Assembly: GCA_949287345.1 (NCBI GenBank)
Contig: CASEGD010000039.1
Location: 1 to 16,089 of the forward strand
Source: an uncultured Phascolarctobacterium sp.
GTDB taxonomy: Bacteria > Bacillota > Negativicutes > Acidaminococcales > Acidaminococcaceae
Direction: 5' to 3'
Length of the DNA stretch: 16,089 bases
This document shows positions 1 to 6,400 of the stretch, piece after piece. The stretch's first letter is position 1, and each line of letters starts with the position of its first letter. Under the pieces are notes generated by a model, which saw nothing but the letters and a program-made list of their open reading frames with translations, had not been told where the DNA came from and did not search any database. The position numbers and the translations under genes are program-made.

Positions 1-13
1 ATGAGGCGTTAAA

Positions 14-1267
14 ATGCGTAAAGTTTTATGTATGTCGCTGCTGCTGGTTCAACTGGCGGCAACGGCATTTGCCTATACAGACAAAGAATCCGGCTTTAAT
101 GCGTTAAGCCCCGCGGGCGATAATTACATTACCGCAGTTGGCAAAAGCTTTTACGGATTTGTTGAAGACGGCGGCGCTAATGCAGGTTATGCTGAAGTTA
201 TAGCGCAGGAGCAGGCTGACAAATTTTTTGGCAGCCCGTTTACTACTGCCGTTTTTGAAAAGAAATATAACGATATTTTGCTTTTGCAGCGCAACGGCGT
301 CAGTCAGCAGCAGATTTTAAAACTGGTTGATGACGTATTTGTTTCTCAGCTGTTCGCTTTCGCGGATGGGGAAGACCCTGACTACAGCCTTGAAGCACAG
401 AAGCTTGGCGGCAACAAGTATATCGTTGTTAAATATGCAGCGGGCGAAGAAGGCGAACAAAGCTTGTACTTTACATCTGCCAACGATAAGCTGTATATGC
501 TGATAGCAGCCCAACAGCCTGCCAAAGCGCAGAACTTGCTGGAAAGCACTGTTAGCGTTATCGCCGGTGCGGATGAAAAGCCTGCAACTATGCCGGGCGA
601 AAAATTTTTAAAGAAGTTTAAAACCATTAAGCCGCAGCCGCAAAGCAGGCCTTTAAGCTTCAGCGATAAAACCGCAGGCTATACCGTAAGCCTGCCGGAC
701 GACTGGTTTTACCTGCAATTAAAGGACGATTACAACAACCAGACCGTTTGCTTTACCGCAGCGCTGCCGCTTGATGCAATGCGCGAAGTTGGCGCACAGG
801 CGCTTGATTTGGGCATTAGCAACCTTGATACCGCTATTGATGCGGTGCAGAACGAAGCAGCATGCATAACAGAAAACACCAAAGAAGATTATTATAAAAT
901 CTTCCGCCATGGAATTTTGCTGTGCAGCGTAAAAATGAACGACAGCCGCTGGACTGACGAACTGTTTGCCAACCCCAAGAAGACCGCTTTGGAAACAAGG
1001 CAGATGCTGGAGGAGTTTAAAACCTACCTTGCGGAGTACCAGCGTGACATTAAAAGCTATGCTTATGATGTTAATGTAGGAGACGGGCAGGGGAGCTTTT
1101 ACGTGCAGACGGAGTTAAGCCCGCTTGATACCGATTTTTACTACCGCCTGTTTGCCGAAGGCAAAGTGTTTGATAAAACCGCCGTTGCGGCGCTTGTGTA
1201 TGACCGCACCGACGCCGATGATGAAAGCATGGCTTACAAGTTTTGGAACAATAAGATAACGAAATAA
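14..1267 (+). CDS. Secreted protein of unknown function, paralogue of the 1472-3145 product
   Basis: I do not recognise this 417-residue protein by name. Residues 1-20 form a clean Sec signal peptide (basic start, Leu/Val-rich core, Ala-Phe-Ala before Tyr21), so it is probably exported. There is no lipobox and no later membrane span. Two copies of a motif of the form 'aGF/Y-x-V-x-x-P-x-x-W' occur: a divergent one near residues 24-32 (KESGF) and a clear one at 218-231 (DKTAGYTVSLPDDW). Similar strand motifs occur in small beta-rich lipoprotein folds of the PsbP/DcrB kind, but that link is only suggestive. The protein at 1472-3145 aligns along its second half (SANDxLY, then xAGxTVxLPxxW), so the two are paralogues. 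The start is supported by GAGG at 3-6, seven bases upstream. A short reading frame ending TAA at 10-12 may be the tail of an upstream gene, which would make this a downstream operon member. Confidence 0.85.
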   Translation: MRKVLCMSLLLVQLAATAFAYTDKESGFNALSPAGDNYITAVGKSFYGFVEDGGANAGYAEVIAQEQADKFFGSPFTTAVFEKKYNDILLLQRNGVSQQQILKLVDDVFVSQLFAFADGEDPDYSLEAQKLGGNKYIVVKYAAGEEGEQSLYFTSANDKLYMLIAAQQPAKAQNLLESTVSVIAGADEKPATMPGEKFLKKFKTIKPQPQSRPLSFSDKTAGYTVSLPDDWFYLQLKDDYNNQTVCFTAALPLDAMREVGAQALDLGISNLDTAIDAVQNEAACITENTKEDYYKIFRHGILLCSVKMNDSRWTDELFANPKKTALETRQMLEEFKTYLAEYQRDIKSYAYDVNVGDGQGSFYVQTELSPLDTDFYYRLFAEGKVFDKTAVAALVYDRTDADDESMAYKFWNNKITK

Positions 1268-1288
1268 ATTAAGAAATGGGTGAGAAAT

Positions 1289-1447
1289 ATGGACTCTATA
1301 AATCCAACATTAATAGCCCAAATTTTAAATTTAATTGTATTATTTGCTTTAATATATAAATTTCTTAAATGGTGTTTTAAATCAGATAATTCATCAAAAT
1401 CAAATCATAATAAATACGATGATGACGACGATTTGTTTATGATGTAG
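1289..1447 (+). CDS. 52-residue AT-rich membrane microprotein, AtpF-like N-terminus
   Basis: A complete small ORF with an ATG start and TAG stop. GGGTGAG at 1278-1284 serves as ribosome binding site, four bases from the start, which is slightly close. The product begins MDSINPTLIAQILNLIVLFA, a single hydrophobic helix (about residues 8-25), followed by KFLKWCFK, a Ser/Asn/Lys linker and an acidic run of five Asp before LFMM. The N-terminus closely resembles the membrane-anchor helix of F-type ATP synthase subunit b, whose usual pattern is NxTLxxQxxNFxILxxLLxKF, but the long coiled-coil stalk is absent. Codon use is far more AT-rich than in the genes on either side. It sits 21 bases after one secreted protein gene and 24 before its paralogue, so co-transcription is likely. 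The function is unknown. Resemblance to subunit b could be descent or convergence for a short helix. Confidence 0.6.
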   Translation: MDSINPTLIAQILNLIVLFALIYKFLKWCFKSDNSSKSNHNKYDDDDDLFMM

Positions 1448-1471
1448 TTAACACAAAGAGGGTGTACAGGT

Positions 1472-3145
1472 ATGAAAAAATTGTACGCAGGAATTTTAAT
1501 GACCGGTGTTTTGTGCAGCTGCGCGCTGCCTACTGGTGCTTTTGAATACGTCAGCCGGGAAGCAGGCTTTTCGGTAACTATCCCTGACCAGAACATTATG
1601 GTAGTCGGCGAAAACATGTTTGCCGCCGAAAATCGTGTTTTTGACATGGACAAGCAAGCTGTAAAAACCAACGGCATGCACATGGTTACCTGCCTGACGC
1701 CGGAACAACTTAAACGCAATTTCAGCGCTGATTTTTCCACCGAACAATTCAATGCCGACCTGCAAAATATCAAGCAGGCATTAAAAACAACTAAAAATCC
1801 GCTGCAAGGCGACGCGTATAAATACTTAAAACTGGCGTCTGCCGGTGCATATGTAAATTACAACGGCGAAGCCGGTGATTTTGGCGGGCTTTTGCAGTTA
1901 AACAATCAGCTTGGTGAACTGGCACAGATTAACAAGGTTGCGGTGGAAAATATCAACGGCAACGCTGCTTTAATGGTTGAATCCAACATAGACCAAATGG
2001 GCTTTGAACTGAAAATGCCGCTGAAAAAATCGGAATTGATACCTGAAACGCCGGAGGACAAAGCAGAGCGCGACAAAATGGCCGAACAGGGCATGAAGGT
2101 TGAATTTAGCGACGACGGCTATGTAGTTGCGAAATTCGATAATCTGTACAAATTGAAGGAAAAAACTTACCTGCTTTCCGCAAACGATAATCTGTACGCC
2201 GTAACCAGCATTTACGCTGCCGCGGACAGCCTGTCGGGCATGGAAAACCTGTATAAACTTGATAGCAAGGGCTTCAATAAATTGAACAAAGCGCTTGTTA
2301 AAGGGCTTAAATTCAGCGCTCCACAGCAGGCGCAGGCTTTGACGATTAACGATAACGTAAGCGGGCGCACGCTGAACCTGCCTGAAAAATGGCTGTATAC
2401 CAGGACTGATTTCAGCAGCATTTACGATATGGAAAAAGGCGGCTTTGAGCTGACTGCTTACAGCGCGCTGCCGGAAACTTCGCTGGAAAAAGCTGATGAA
2501 GCCGTTAAAACCTTCGGCATCAGTTTTGATGACGAGGCTAAAACCTTAAAAATGGATTTATCGCAGTTTACCATGCCTGATTTGCTGAACCTTGTGGATG
2601 AAGGCGTGGTGATGGCCAGCGGCAATTTTAACGGCGTAGCGCAGATTAAACCTGAATTTAAGCAGTATGTTGATGAGTACAAACTGATTTTTGACATGCC
2701 GGAAATAACAAAGGCTTCGTTTGAGAACGCCGTGCAGCAGGTCAGGTACAGCCTTACGCCGCAGGACGTTGCAGCTATTGAAAAATATCTGAAAGCAGAA
2801 AACTTTAATTACACCTTTGACATCAACAATTACAACGGACGTTTGGTCTGCGATGCAAATCTGCACGCCAACATTCCTGACTTTTTTAAAGTAATTCAGC
2901 AGGCAAGCATTTTGGCAGAACAATCCGCAACGGCGGAAGAAGCAAAAGGCGCTTTTAACAGCGATGCGCTTTTTGCAATGATGAATGATAATCTTGTTCC
3001 GTTTGACTGCTATTTTAAAAACCAGCTTTACTTTGACAGAAGCCAGCGCTTTAACAATCTGTTTTATTTTACCAGGGGCGATAAGGCAACTGCCAATGCG
3101 CAAATTATGAAGCAGTTTGATACGACCGATTTATATCTGTACTGA
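1472..3145 (+). CDS. Large secreted protein of unknown function, paralogue of the 14-1267 product
   Basis: A 557-residue protein with an N-terminal signal sequence (MKKLYAGILMTGVLCSCALP). Cleavage after Ala23 would give Phe-Glu-Tyr at the mature end. Cys15 and Cys17 sit where a lipobox might be, but the preceding residues (V-L-C, L-C-S-C) are a poor match, so I favour ordinary secretion over a lipoprotein. A motif REAGFSVTIPD lies at residues 29-39 and its partner NVSGRTLNLPEKW at 295-307, so the protein looks like two diverged repeats joined by a long helical, Lys/Asp-rich middle. The region before and including the second motif (YLLSANDNLYAVTS, then LPEKW) matches the product of the gene at 14-1267. 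The start has GAGGGTG seven bases upstream. It is the last gene of its cluster and a hairpin terminator follows at 3170. No enzymatic motif is visible; a cell-envelope or secreted role is inferred from the signal peptide only. Confidence 0.85.
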   Translation: MKKLYAGILMTGVLCSCALPTGAFEYVSREAGFSVTIPDQNIMVVGENMFAAENRVFDMDKQAVKTNGMHMVTCLTPEQLKRNFSADFSTEQFNADLQNIKQALKTTKNPLQGDAYKYLKLASAGAYVNYNGEAGDFGGLLQLNNQLGELAQINKVAVENINGNAALMVESNIDQMGFELKMPLKKSELIPETPEDKAERDKMAEQGMKVEFSDDGYVVAKFDNLYKLKEKTYLLSANDNLYAVTSIYAAADSLSGMENLYKLDSKGFNKLNKALVKGLKFSAPQQAQALTINDNVSGRTLNLPEKWLYTRTDFSSIYDMEKGGFELTAYSALPETSLEKADEAVKTFGISFDDEAKTLKMDLSQFTMPDLLNLVDEGVVMASGNFNGVAQIKPEFKQYVDEYKLIFDMPEITKASFENAVQQVRYSLTPQDVAAIEKYLKAENFNYTFDINNYNGRLVCDANLHANIPDFFKVIQQASILAEQSATAEEAKGAFNSDALFAMMNDNLVPFDCYFKNQLYFDRSQRFNNLFYFTRGDKATANAQIMKQFDTTDLYLY

Positions 3146-3169
3146 TTTATGTTATAATTGAACAGTAAC

Positions 3170-3212
3170 TTAGAGGCTTAAGCTGAAAAATGCCTGAGCC
3201 TCTAATTTTTTT
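3170..3212 (+). terminator. Rho-independent terminator of the secreted-protein cluster
   Basis: TTAGAGGCTTA (3170-3180) pairs with TGAGCCTCTAA (3195-3205) over 11 pairs with one G-U, and seven T residues follow. It lies 25 bases after the stop of the second secreted-protein gene, in the correct orientation to end that transcript. Confidence 0.85.
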
Positions 3213-3229
3213 GCAGGTTTATCAAAAAC

Positions 3230-3328
3230 ACGCCTTCATAATTCGATTGTAAGATGATTTTAAATGTACACGCAACTACTTATATAAAAATTACCGCAAA
3301 AACGCTTAAAACTAAAATATGAAGGCGT
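3230..3328. repeat. 99-base element bounded by an 11-base perfect inverted repeat
   Basis: ACGCCTTCATA at 3230-3240 and its exact reverse complement TATGAAGGCGT at 3318-3328 bound an AT-rich interior of 77 bases. The arms are GC-richer than their surroundings, which makes chance less likely. I see no clear flanking target-site duplication. It could be a miniature inverted-repeat element or the closing stem of a structured RNA. Confidence 0.45.
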
Positions 3329-3435
3329 AAGATAAAAAGCTTTTAAAAATAATGGCTTGATGATTTTAAACGGTTAATTTTTAGATAAAATTACAGTTTA
3401 AAGGTAGTGAACGAGAGCAAGCTGATAAAATTTTT

Positions 3436-3560
3436 CGTCCGATATAATTTTTGATGTAAAAATCAAACGACAATTTAATGGCTTGATTAGCGCAGTGATT
3501 TGTAAGCAAAATCCTTTGTTCAGAAATTCTTAAATTTTACATAATATATATTATCGGACG
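3436..3560. repeat. 125-base element bounded by a 9-base perfect inverted repeat
   Basis: CGTCCGATA at 3436-3444 and its exact reverse complement TATCGGACG at 3552-3560 enclose about 107 bases of AT-rich DNA. Inside is a small hairpin of the form TTTGAT/ATCAAA near 3450-3466. The layout repeats that of the neighbouring 3230-3328 element but with unrelated arm sequences. No target-site duplication is evident. Confidence 0.4.
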
Positions 3561-3640
3561 TTATAAATTATATTTTTCTCATTCTTTTCAATCGCTTACT
3601 CCTGCCATCAGCAAAAAGCAAAACAAATTTTGCGAAACAG

Positions 3641-3654
3641 CAAACAAATGTTTT
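3641..3654 (+). promoter_or_regulatory. SOS (LexA/DinR) operator in front of lexA
   Basis: CAAACAAATGTTTT matches the Gram-positive SOS box CGAACRNRYGTTYC at 12 of 14 positions and keeps the essential AAC-N4-GTT core. Its last two bases are the first two of the -35 element, so bound LexA would block RNA polymerase. This is the expected arrangement for lexA autorepression. Assignment is by consensus match only. Confidence 0.75.
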
Positions 3655-3681
3655 GACTACTCCGCTAATTACTGTTATAAT
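3653..3681 (+). promoter_or_regulatory. Sigma-A-type promoter of lexA
   Basis: TTGACT (-35, 3653-3658) and TATAAT (-10, 3676-3681) are separated by exactly 17 bases. A TG one base before the -10 box adds an extended -10 element. Transcription would start near 3688, about 30 bases before the lexA start codon. Confidence 0.85.
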
Positions 3682-3719
3682 AAATATATAACAAATAAAC
3701 TTTCAGGAGGCTCTCATCA

Positions 3720-4379
3720 ATGGCCAGACATAAACGCTTTTCAAATTTTGAAGGACAGATTACCGAAGATATGCTTACCGAACGCCAGCGTCAGATTTTA
3801 GAATATATCCGCGAATGCGTTGCTACTAAAGGTTATCCGCCTGCTGTGCGTGAAATTGGCCAGCACGTTGGTTTATCTTCCAGTGCAAGCGTACATAACC
3901 ACCTGCATAAATTAGAAGAATACGGCTTTTTACAGCGAGACCCTGCCAAGCCGCGTGCTTTGGAGCTTACGCAGGACGCTGAATGGCGCCAGAAAACGGT
4001 TGTACCTGTTCCGCTTGTTGGCCGCGTTACCGCAGGTATGCCTATTTTAGCCGTTGAAAATATTGAGGATACCTATCCCATTCCTCTTGATTTGCTGGGC
4101 AACGCCGAAGATGTGTTTATGCTTTCCGTAAACGGCGACAGCATGATTAAAGCCGGTATTCTGGACCACGACTATATTGTGGTGCGCAAACAGAACTATG
4201 CCAATAACGGCGATATTGTTGTTGCGCTTATCGACGGCGAGGAAACTACTGTTAAGCGTTATTTCCGTGAGCTTCGCTGCGTAAGATTGCAGCCTGAAAA
4301 CGATGCTTATGCTCCTATCGTTGGCGGCGATAACATTCAGGTTATCGGTAAGGTAATTGCCGTTTTCAGGATGCTGTGA
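3720..4379 (+). CDS. lexA: SOS transcriptional repressor LexA
   Basis: LexA represses DNA-damage response genes and inactivates itself by RecA-stimulated self-cleavage. The 219-residue protein has the N-terminal winged helix-turn-helix (TERQRQILEYI at 20-30, recognition region with LSSSASVHNHL at 52-62) and a C-terminal S24 peptidase domain. The scissile Ala105-Gly106 bond is in VTAGMP, the catalytic Ser141 in VNGDSM, and the general-base Lys179 in TTVKR, so the self-cleavage machinery is complete. About 18 residues precede the usual LexA start. The upstream ATG is still the better start, because AGGAGG at 3705-3710 sits nine bases before it. The gene is monocistronic: its own promoter and SOS box lie upstream and a terminator lies downstream. 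Confidence 0.97.
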   Translation: MARHKRFSNFEGQITEDMLTERQRQILEYIRECVATKGYPPAVREIGQHVGLSSSASVHNHLHKLEEYGFLQRDPAKPRALELTQDAEWRQKTVVPVPLVGRVTAGMPILAVENIEDTYPIPLDLLGNAEDVFMLSVNGDSMIKAGILDHDYIVVRKQNYANNGDIVVALIDGEETTVKRYFRELRCVRLQPENDAYAPIVGGDNIQVIGKVIAVFRML

Positions 4380-4475
4380 TTTTAGAATAGTTTTAGAATA
4401 ACGCTTATATAATTTTAATTAGACTTCTATATAATATTTATATGATGTCATTAAAACATCAATAATAAATCAAAT

Positions 4476-4509
4476 AAAAAATAAGCCCCTGCTTTTCAGC
4501 AGAGGCTTA
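4476..4509 (-). terminator. Terminator of the minus-strand operon
   Basis: TAAGCC plus CTGCT (4482-4493) pair with AGCAG plus GGCTTA (4498-4509) around a four-base loop, with one C-A mismatch. On the minus strand the stem is followed by six T residues (complement of 4476-4481), so it reads as a terminator for the genes coming from the right. The plus-strand terminator of lexA lies next to it. Confidence 0.75.
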
Positions 4510-4517
4510 CGGATTTT

Positions 4518-4552
4518 AAGCAGAACTTTTTGGTTCTGCTTTTTCTTTTTTT
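4518..4552 (+). terminator. Rho-independent terminator of lexA
   Basis: AAGCAGAAC (4518-4526) pairs perfectly with GTTCTGCTT (4533-4541), and a T-rich tract runs to 4552. It lies about 140 bases after the lexA stop. The stretch between them is AT-rich and holds only a weak hairpin (TGATGT/ACATCA near 4444-4462) and a TTTAGAATA duplication just after the stop codon. Confidence 0.85.
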
Positions 4553-4560
4553 AGTGTTGA

Positions 4561-4665
4561 TTATTTAATAAAAAATGAGGAAAGCGTATTCATGAATATC
4601 ACGGCAGCGGCAAGGCTGACCACTAATGCTACTATAAAGATGATGAGTCTTAAAATCTTTTTCAT
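4561..4665 (-). CDS. 34-residue single-span membrane microprotein
   Basis: A complete small ORF whose product is MKKILRLIIFIVALVVSLAA followed by AVIFMNTLSSFFIK: a basic start, one hydrophobic span of about 20 residues and a short polar tail. It begins 23 bases after the stop of the thioesterase gene and precedes the minus-strand terminator, so it would be the last gene of the operon. The ribosome binding site is weak (GGTG seven bases upstream). The Lys-Lys start and hydrophobic core are typical of real small membrane proteins, but a chance ORF of this length cannot be excluded. Function unknown. Confidence 0.45.
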   Translation of the reverse strand: MKKILRLIIFIVALVVSLAAAVIFMNTLSSFFIK

Positions 4666-4688
4666 AACTTTGCACCATTAAAAACAAA

Positions 4689-5135
4689 TTACCATTTTTC
4701 GGGTATGTTTTCAAACTGGCCGATAACGTACATCGTGCCGGTCATTTCAGTAAGCAGCGTACCTTCTTTATTAAAGGTTTCAACGTTTTCAACGTTGATG
4801 ATGATGGTTTTATGCCCGCGGTGGATTACCGTGCCAACAGCCGTTGCCACGTCGCCTGCATGCAGGTTTTTGATGAAGTTAATAGTGTAGTTGATGGTAA
4901 CTACCCTTGCCCCCACACTGGCGCTGGCCATGCCAAGCGCTGTATCGGCAAGCGCCGCCAAAGAACCGCCGTGAGCAACTTCATAAAGATTTGTGTGCTT
5001 GGCTGCATCAATCGGCATTTGCAGCTTTACCCTGCCGCATTCCACGTCTACCAGCTCCATGCCGCATAGCTTTACAAAGCTGTTGATGCTGTATACGTTT
5101 TTGATTGTTTGCGTATATTCTTCTTTCGCGCTCAT
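4689..5135 (-). CDS. PaaI-family hotdog-fold thioesterase
   Basis: A 148-residue single-domain hotdog protein of the PaaI/YdiI type, which hydrolyse acyl-CoA thioesters; the substrate cannot be read from the sequence. The family core is visible. Asn49 precedes the AHGGSLAALADTALG segment (54-68), which carries the His-Gly-Gly turn and Asp64 on the central helix, the usual active-site region. The C-terminal strands (VGTVIHRGHKTIIINVEN) are also typical. Length fits the family. The start is supported by GGAGGTG five bases upstream. It lies 18 bases after the ynbB-like gene and is therefore probably co-transcribed with it. A general acyl-CoA housekeeping role is an inference. Confidence 0.88.
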   Translation of the reverse strand: MSAKEEYTQTIKNVYSINSFVKLCGMELVDVECGRVKLQMPIDAAKHTNLYEVAHGGSLAALADTALGMASASVGARVVTINYTINFIKNLHAGDVATAVGTVIHRGHKTIIINVENVETFNKEGTLLTEMTGTMYVIGQFENIPEKW

Positions 5136-5153
5136 AAATACACCTCCGATGAT

Positions 5154-6392
5154 TTACGCTTTCGGGCCTACCATCTGCGCCGCGCTCATAATGGCAATGC
5201 GCCCGTGTTCAAAGGTCAGGCCGCCCTGAAAATAAACATTGTAAGGCTCGCGGCACGGGCCGTCGGCGCTTAATTCAATGGACGCGCCCTGCACAAACGT
5301 ACCTGCCGCCATAATAATTTCGTCCTGATAGCCCGGAATCATGGCCGGTACAGGCTCTACATGCGCGTCTACCGGCGAATTGGTCTGAATGGCTATACAG
5401 AAGTTGCACAGGCGTTCGCGCGTTTCCAGACGGATTGCCTGAATAATATCGCTGCGGTTTTCTTCCGGCAGCGGTTTAACGGCGTAGCCCAGATTTTTAA
5501 ACACTGCTGCTGCAAAGATAGCGGTTTTAACAGCCTGTATTACAACATGCGGCGCCATAAACAAGCCCTGGTAAAATTCACGCGCCGTATCGCCCAGCGT
5601 TGCGCCCATTTCTCCGCCCAGTCCGGGAGCTGTAAGGCGGTAGGAAGCAAGCTCTACCAGGTCGGCACGGCCAACGATATAGCCGCCGGTCGGCGCAAAG
5701 CCGCCGCCCATGTTTTTGATTAATGAACCTGCCATCAGGTCTGCACCTACTTCGGTAGGCTCCTGTTTTTCGATAAATTCGCCGTAACAGTTATCAACAA
5801 AGCAGATAACGTCAGGTTTTACCTTTTTAACGGCGCTGCAAATCTCCCCTATCTGCGCCACGTTCAGCGTTTTGCGCACGCTGCTGTATCCGCAGGAGCG
5901 CTGGATATGGATGAGCTTTGTTTTATCCGTAATGGCGCTGCAAATGGCTTCAATATCCGGTTTATCGTCCTGCATGGGGATTTCCTTGTAAATTACGCCC
6001 ATATCAACCAGCGAGCCGGGAGTTTTTACCGGGCTGCCGATAATGGTCTGCATTGTGTCGTAAGGTGTGCCGGTTGCGGCAATCATTTCATCGCCTGCGC
6101 GCAGCACGCCCAAAAGCGCAACTGCCAGTGCATGCGTACCGCTGACAAACTGCGAACGTACAAGCGCTGCTTCAGCTTTGAAAATATCGGCGTAAATCAA
6201 ATCTAAATTTTCACGCCCGACGTCGCTGTAAGCGTAACCGGTGGTCGGCTTCAGGTAAAAGTCCGAAACCATGTGGCTGCGGAAGGCTTTCATAACCTTT
6301 GCAGTATTGAACAGCGCGGCTTCTTCATAAATTTTGGCGTGTTTGTTTACTTCTTCAAGGGCTAGTTTTTCAATTTCCGTATAGTCTGTCAT
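5154..6392 (-). CDS. Methionine gamma-lyase-like PLP enzyme (YnbB / aluminium-resistance family)
   Basis: This is a fold-type I PLP-dependent enzyme of the family annotated as 'methionine gamma-lyase family' or 'aluminium resistance protein' (YnbB in Bacillus subtilis). The cofactor-binding Lys is about residue 226 in GSLIKNMGGG. The Asp that contacts the pyridine ring lies in CFVDNCYGEF, and the phosphate-binding loop region in VSGTHALAVALLG. Its true reaction is uncertain; C-S lyase chemistry on a sulfur amino acid is the family guess. In B. subtilis ynbB also directly follows hflX (ynbA), so the order here is conserved. Two starts are possible. I chose the ATG at 6392 because GTGAG lies upstream. 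A GTG at 6404 overlaps the hflX stop by four bases (GTGA) and would add four residues by translational coupling. Confidence 0.88.
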   Translation of the reverse strand: MTDYTEIEKLALEEVNKHAKIYEEAALFNTAKVMKAFRSHMVSDFYLKPTTGYAYSDVGRENLDLIYADIFKAEAALVRSQFVSGTHALAVALLGVLRAGDEMIAATGTPYDTMQTIIGSPVKTPGSLVDMGVIYKEIPMQDDKPDIEAICSAITDKTKLIHIQRSCGYSSVRKTLNVAQIGEICSAVKKVKPDVICFVDNCYGEFIEKQEPTEVGADLMAGSLIKNMGGGFAPTGGYIVGRADLVELASYRLTAPGLGGEMGATLGDTAREFYQGLFMAPHVVIQAVKTAIFAAAVFKNLGYAVKPLPEENRSDIIQAIRLETRERLCNFCIAIQTNSPVDAHVEPVPAMIPGYQDEIIMAAGTFVQGASIELSADGPCREPYNVYFQGGLTFEHGRIAIMSAAQMVGPKA

Positions 6393-6400
6393 TAAAATTT

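Larger units (their letters stand above)
3213..3640. other. AT-rich 430-base stretch without a supportable gene
   Basis: I see no coding region with a credible ribosome binding site on either strand here. The stretch is much more AT-rich than the flanking genes. It contains two long-range perfect inverted repeats (listed separately) and short direct repeats: GATGATTTTAAA at 3253-3264 and 3359-3370, and AATGGCTTGAT at 3351-3361 and 3477-3487. There is also a local palindrome, GCAAAACAAATTTTGC, at 3618-3633, just upstream of the SOS box. It could hold decayed mobile-element DNA or a structured RNA; neither is established. Confidence 0.5.

Noticed and set aside
1496..1530. Possible lipoprotein signal in the 557-residue secreted protein (Cys15, Cys17)
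   Set aside because: The residues before each Cys do not fit the lipobox, and a better ordinary signal peptidase site follows at Ala23.
3153..3158. TATAAT box just after the stop of the second secreted-protein gene, suggesting a promoter for a small RNA ending at the 3170-3212 hairpin
   Set aside because: No acceptable -35 element lies 16-18 bases upstream and the predicted transcript would be only the terminator hairpin.
3213..3640. CRISPR array or tandem repeats in the gene-free stretch
   Set aside because: Repeats are two-copy only, short and irregularly spaced; there is no repeat-spacer periodicity and no cas gene.
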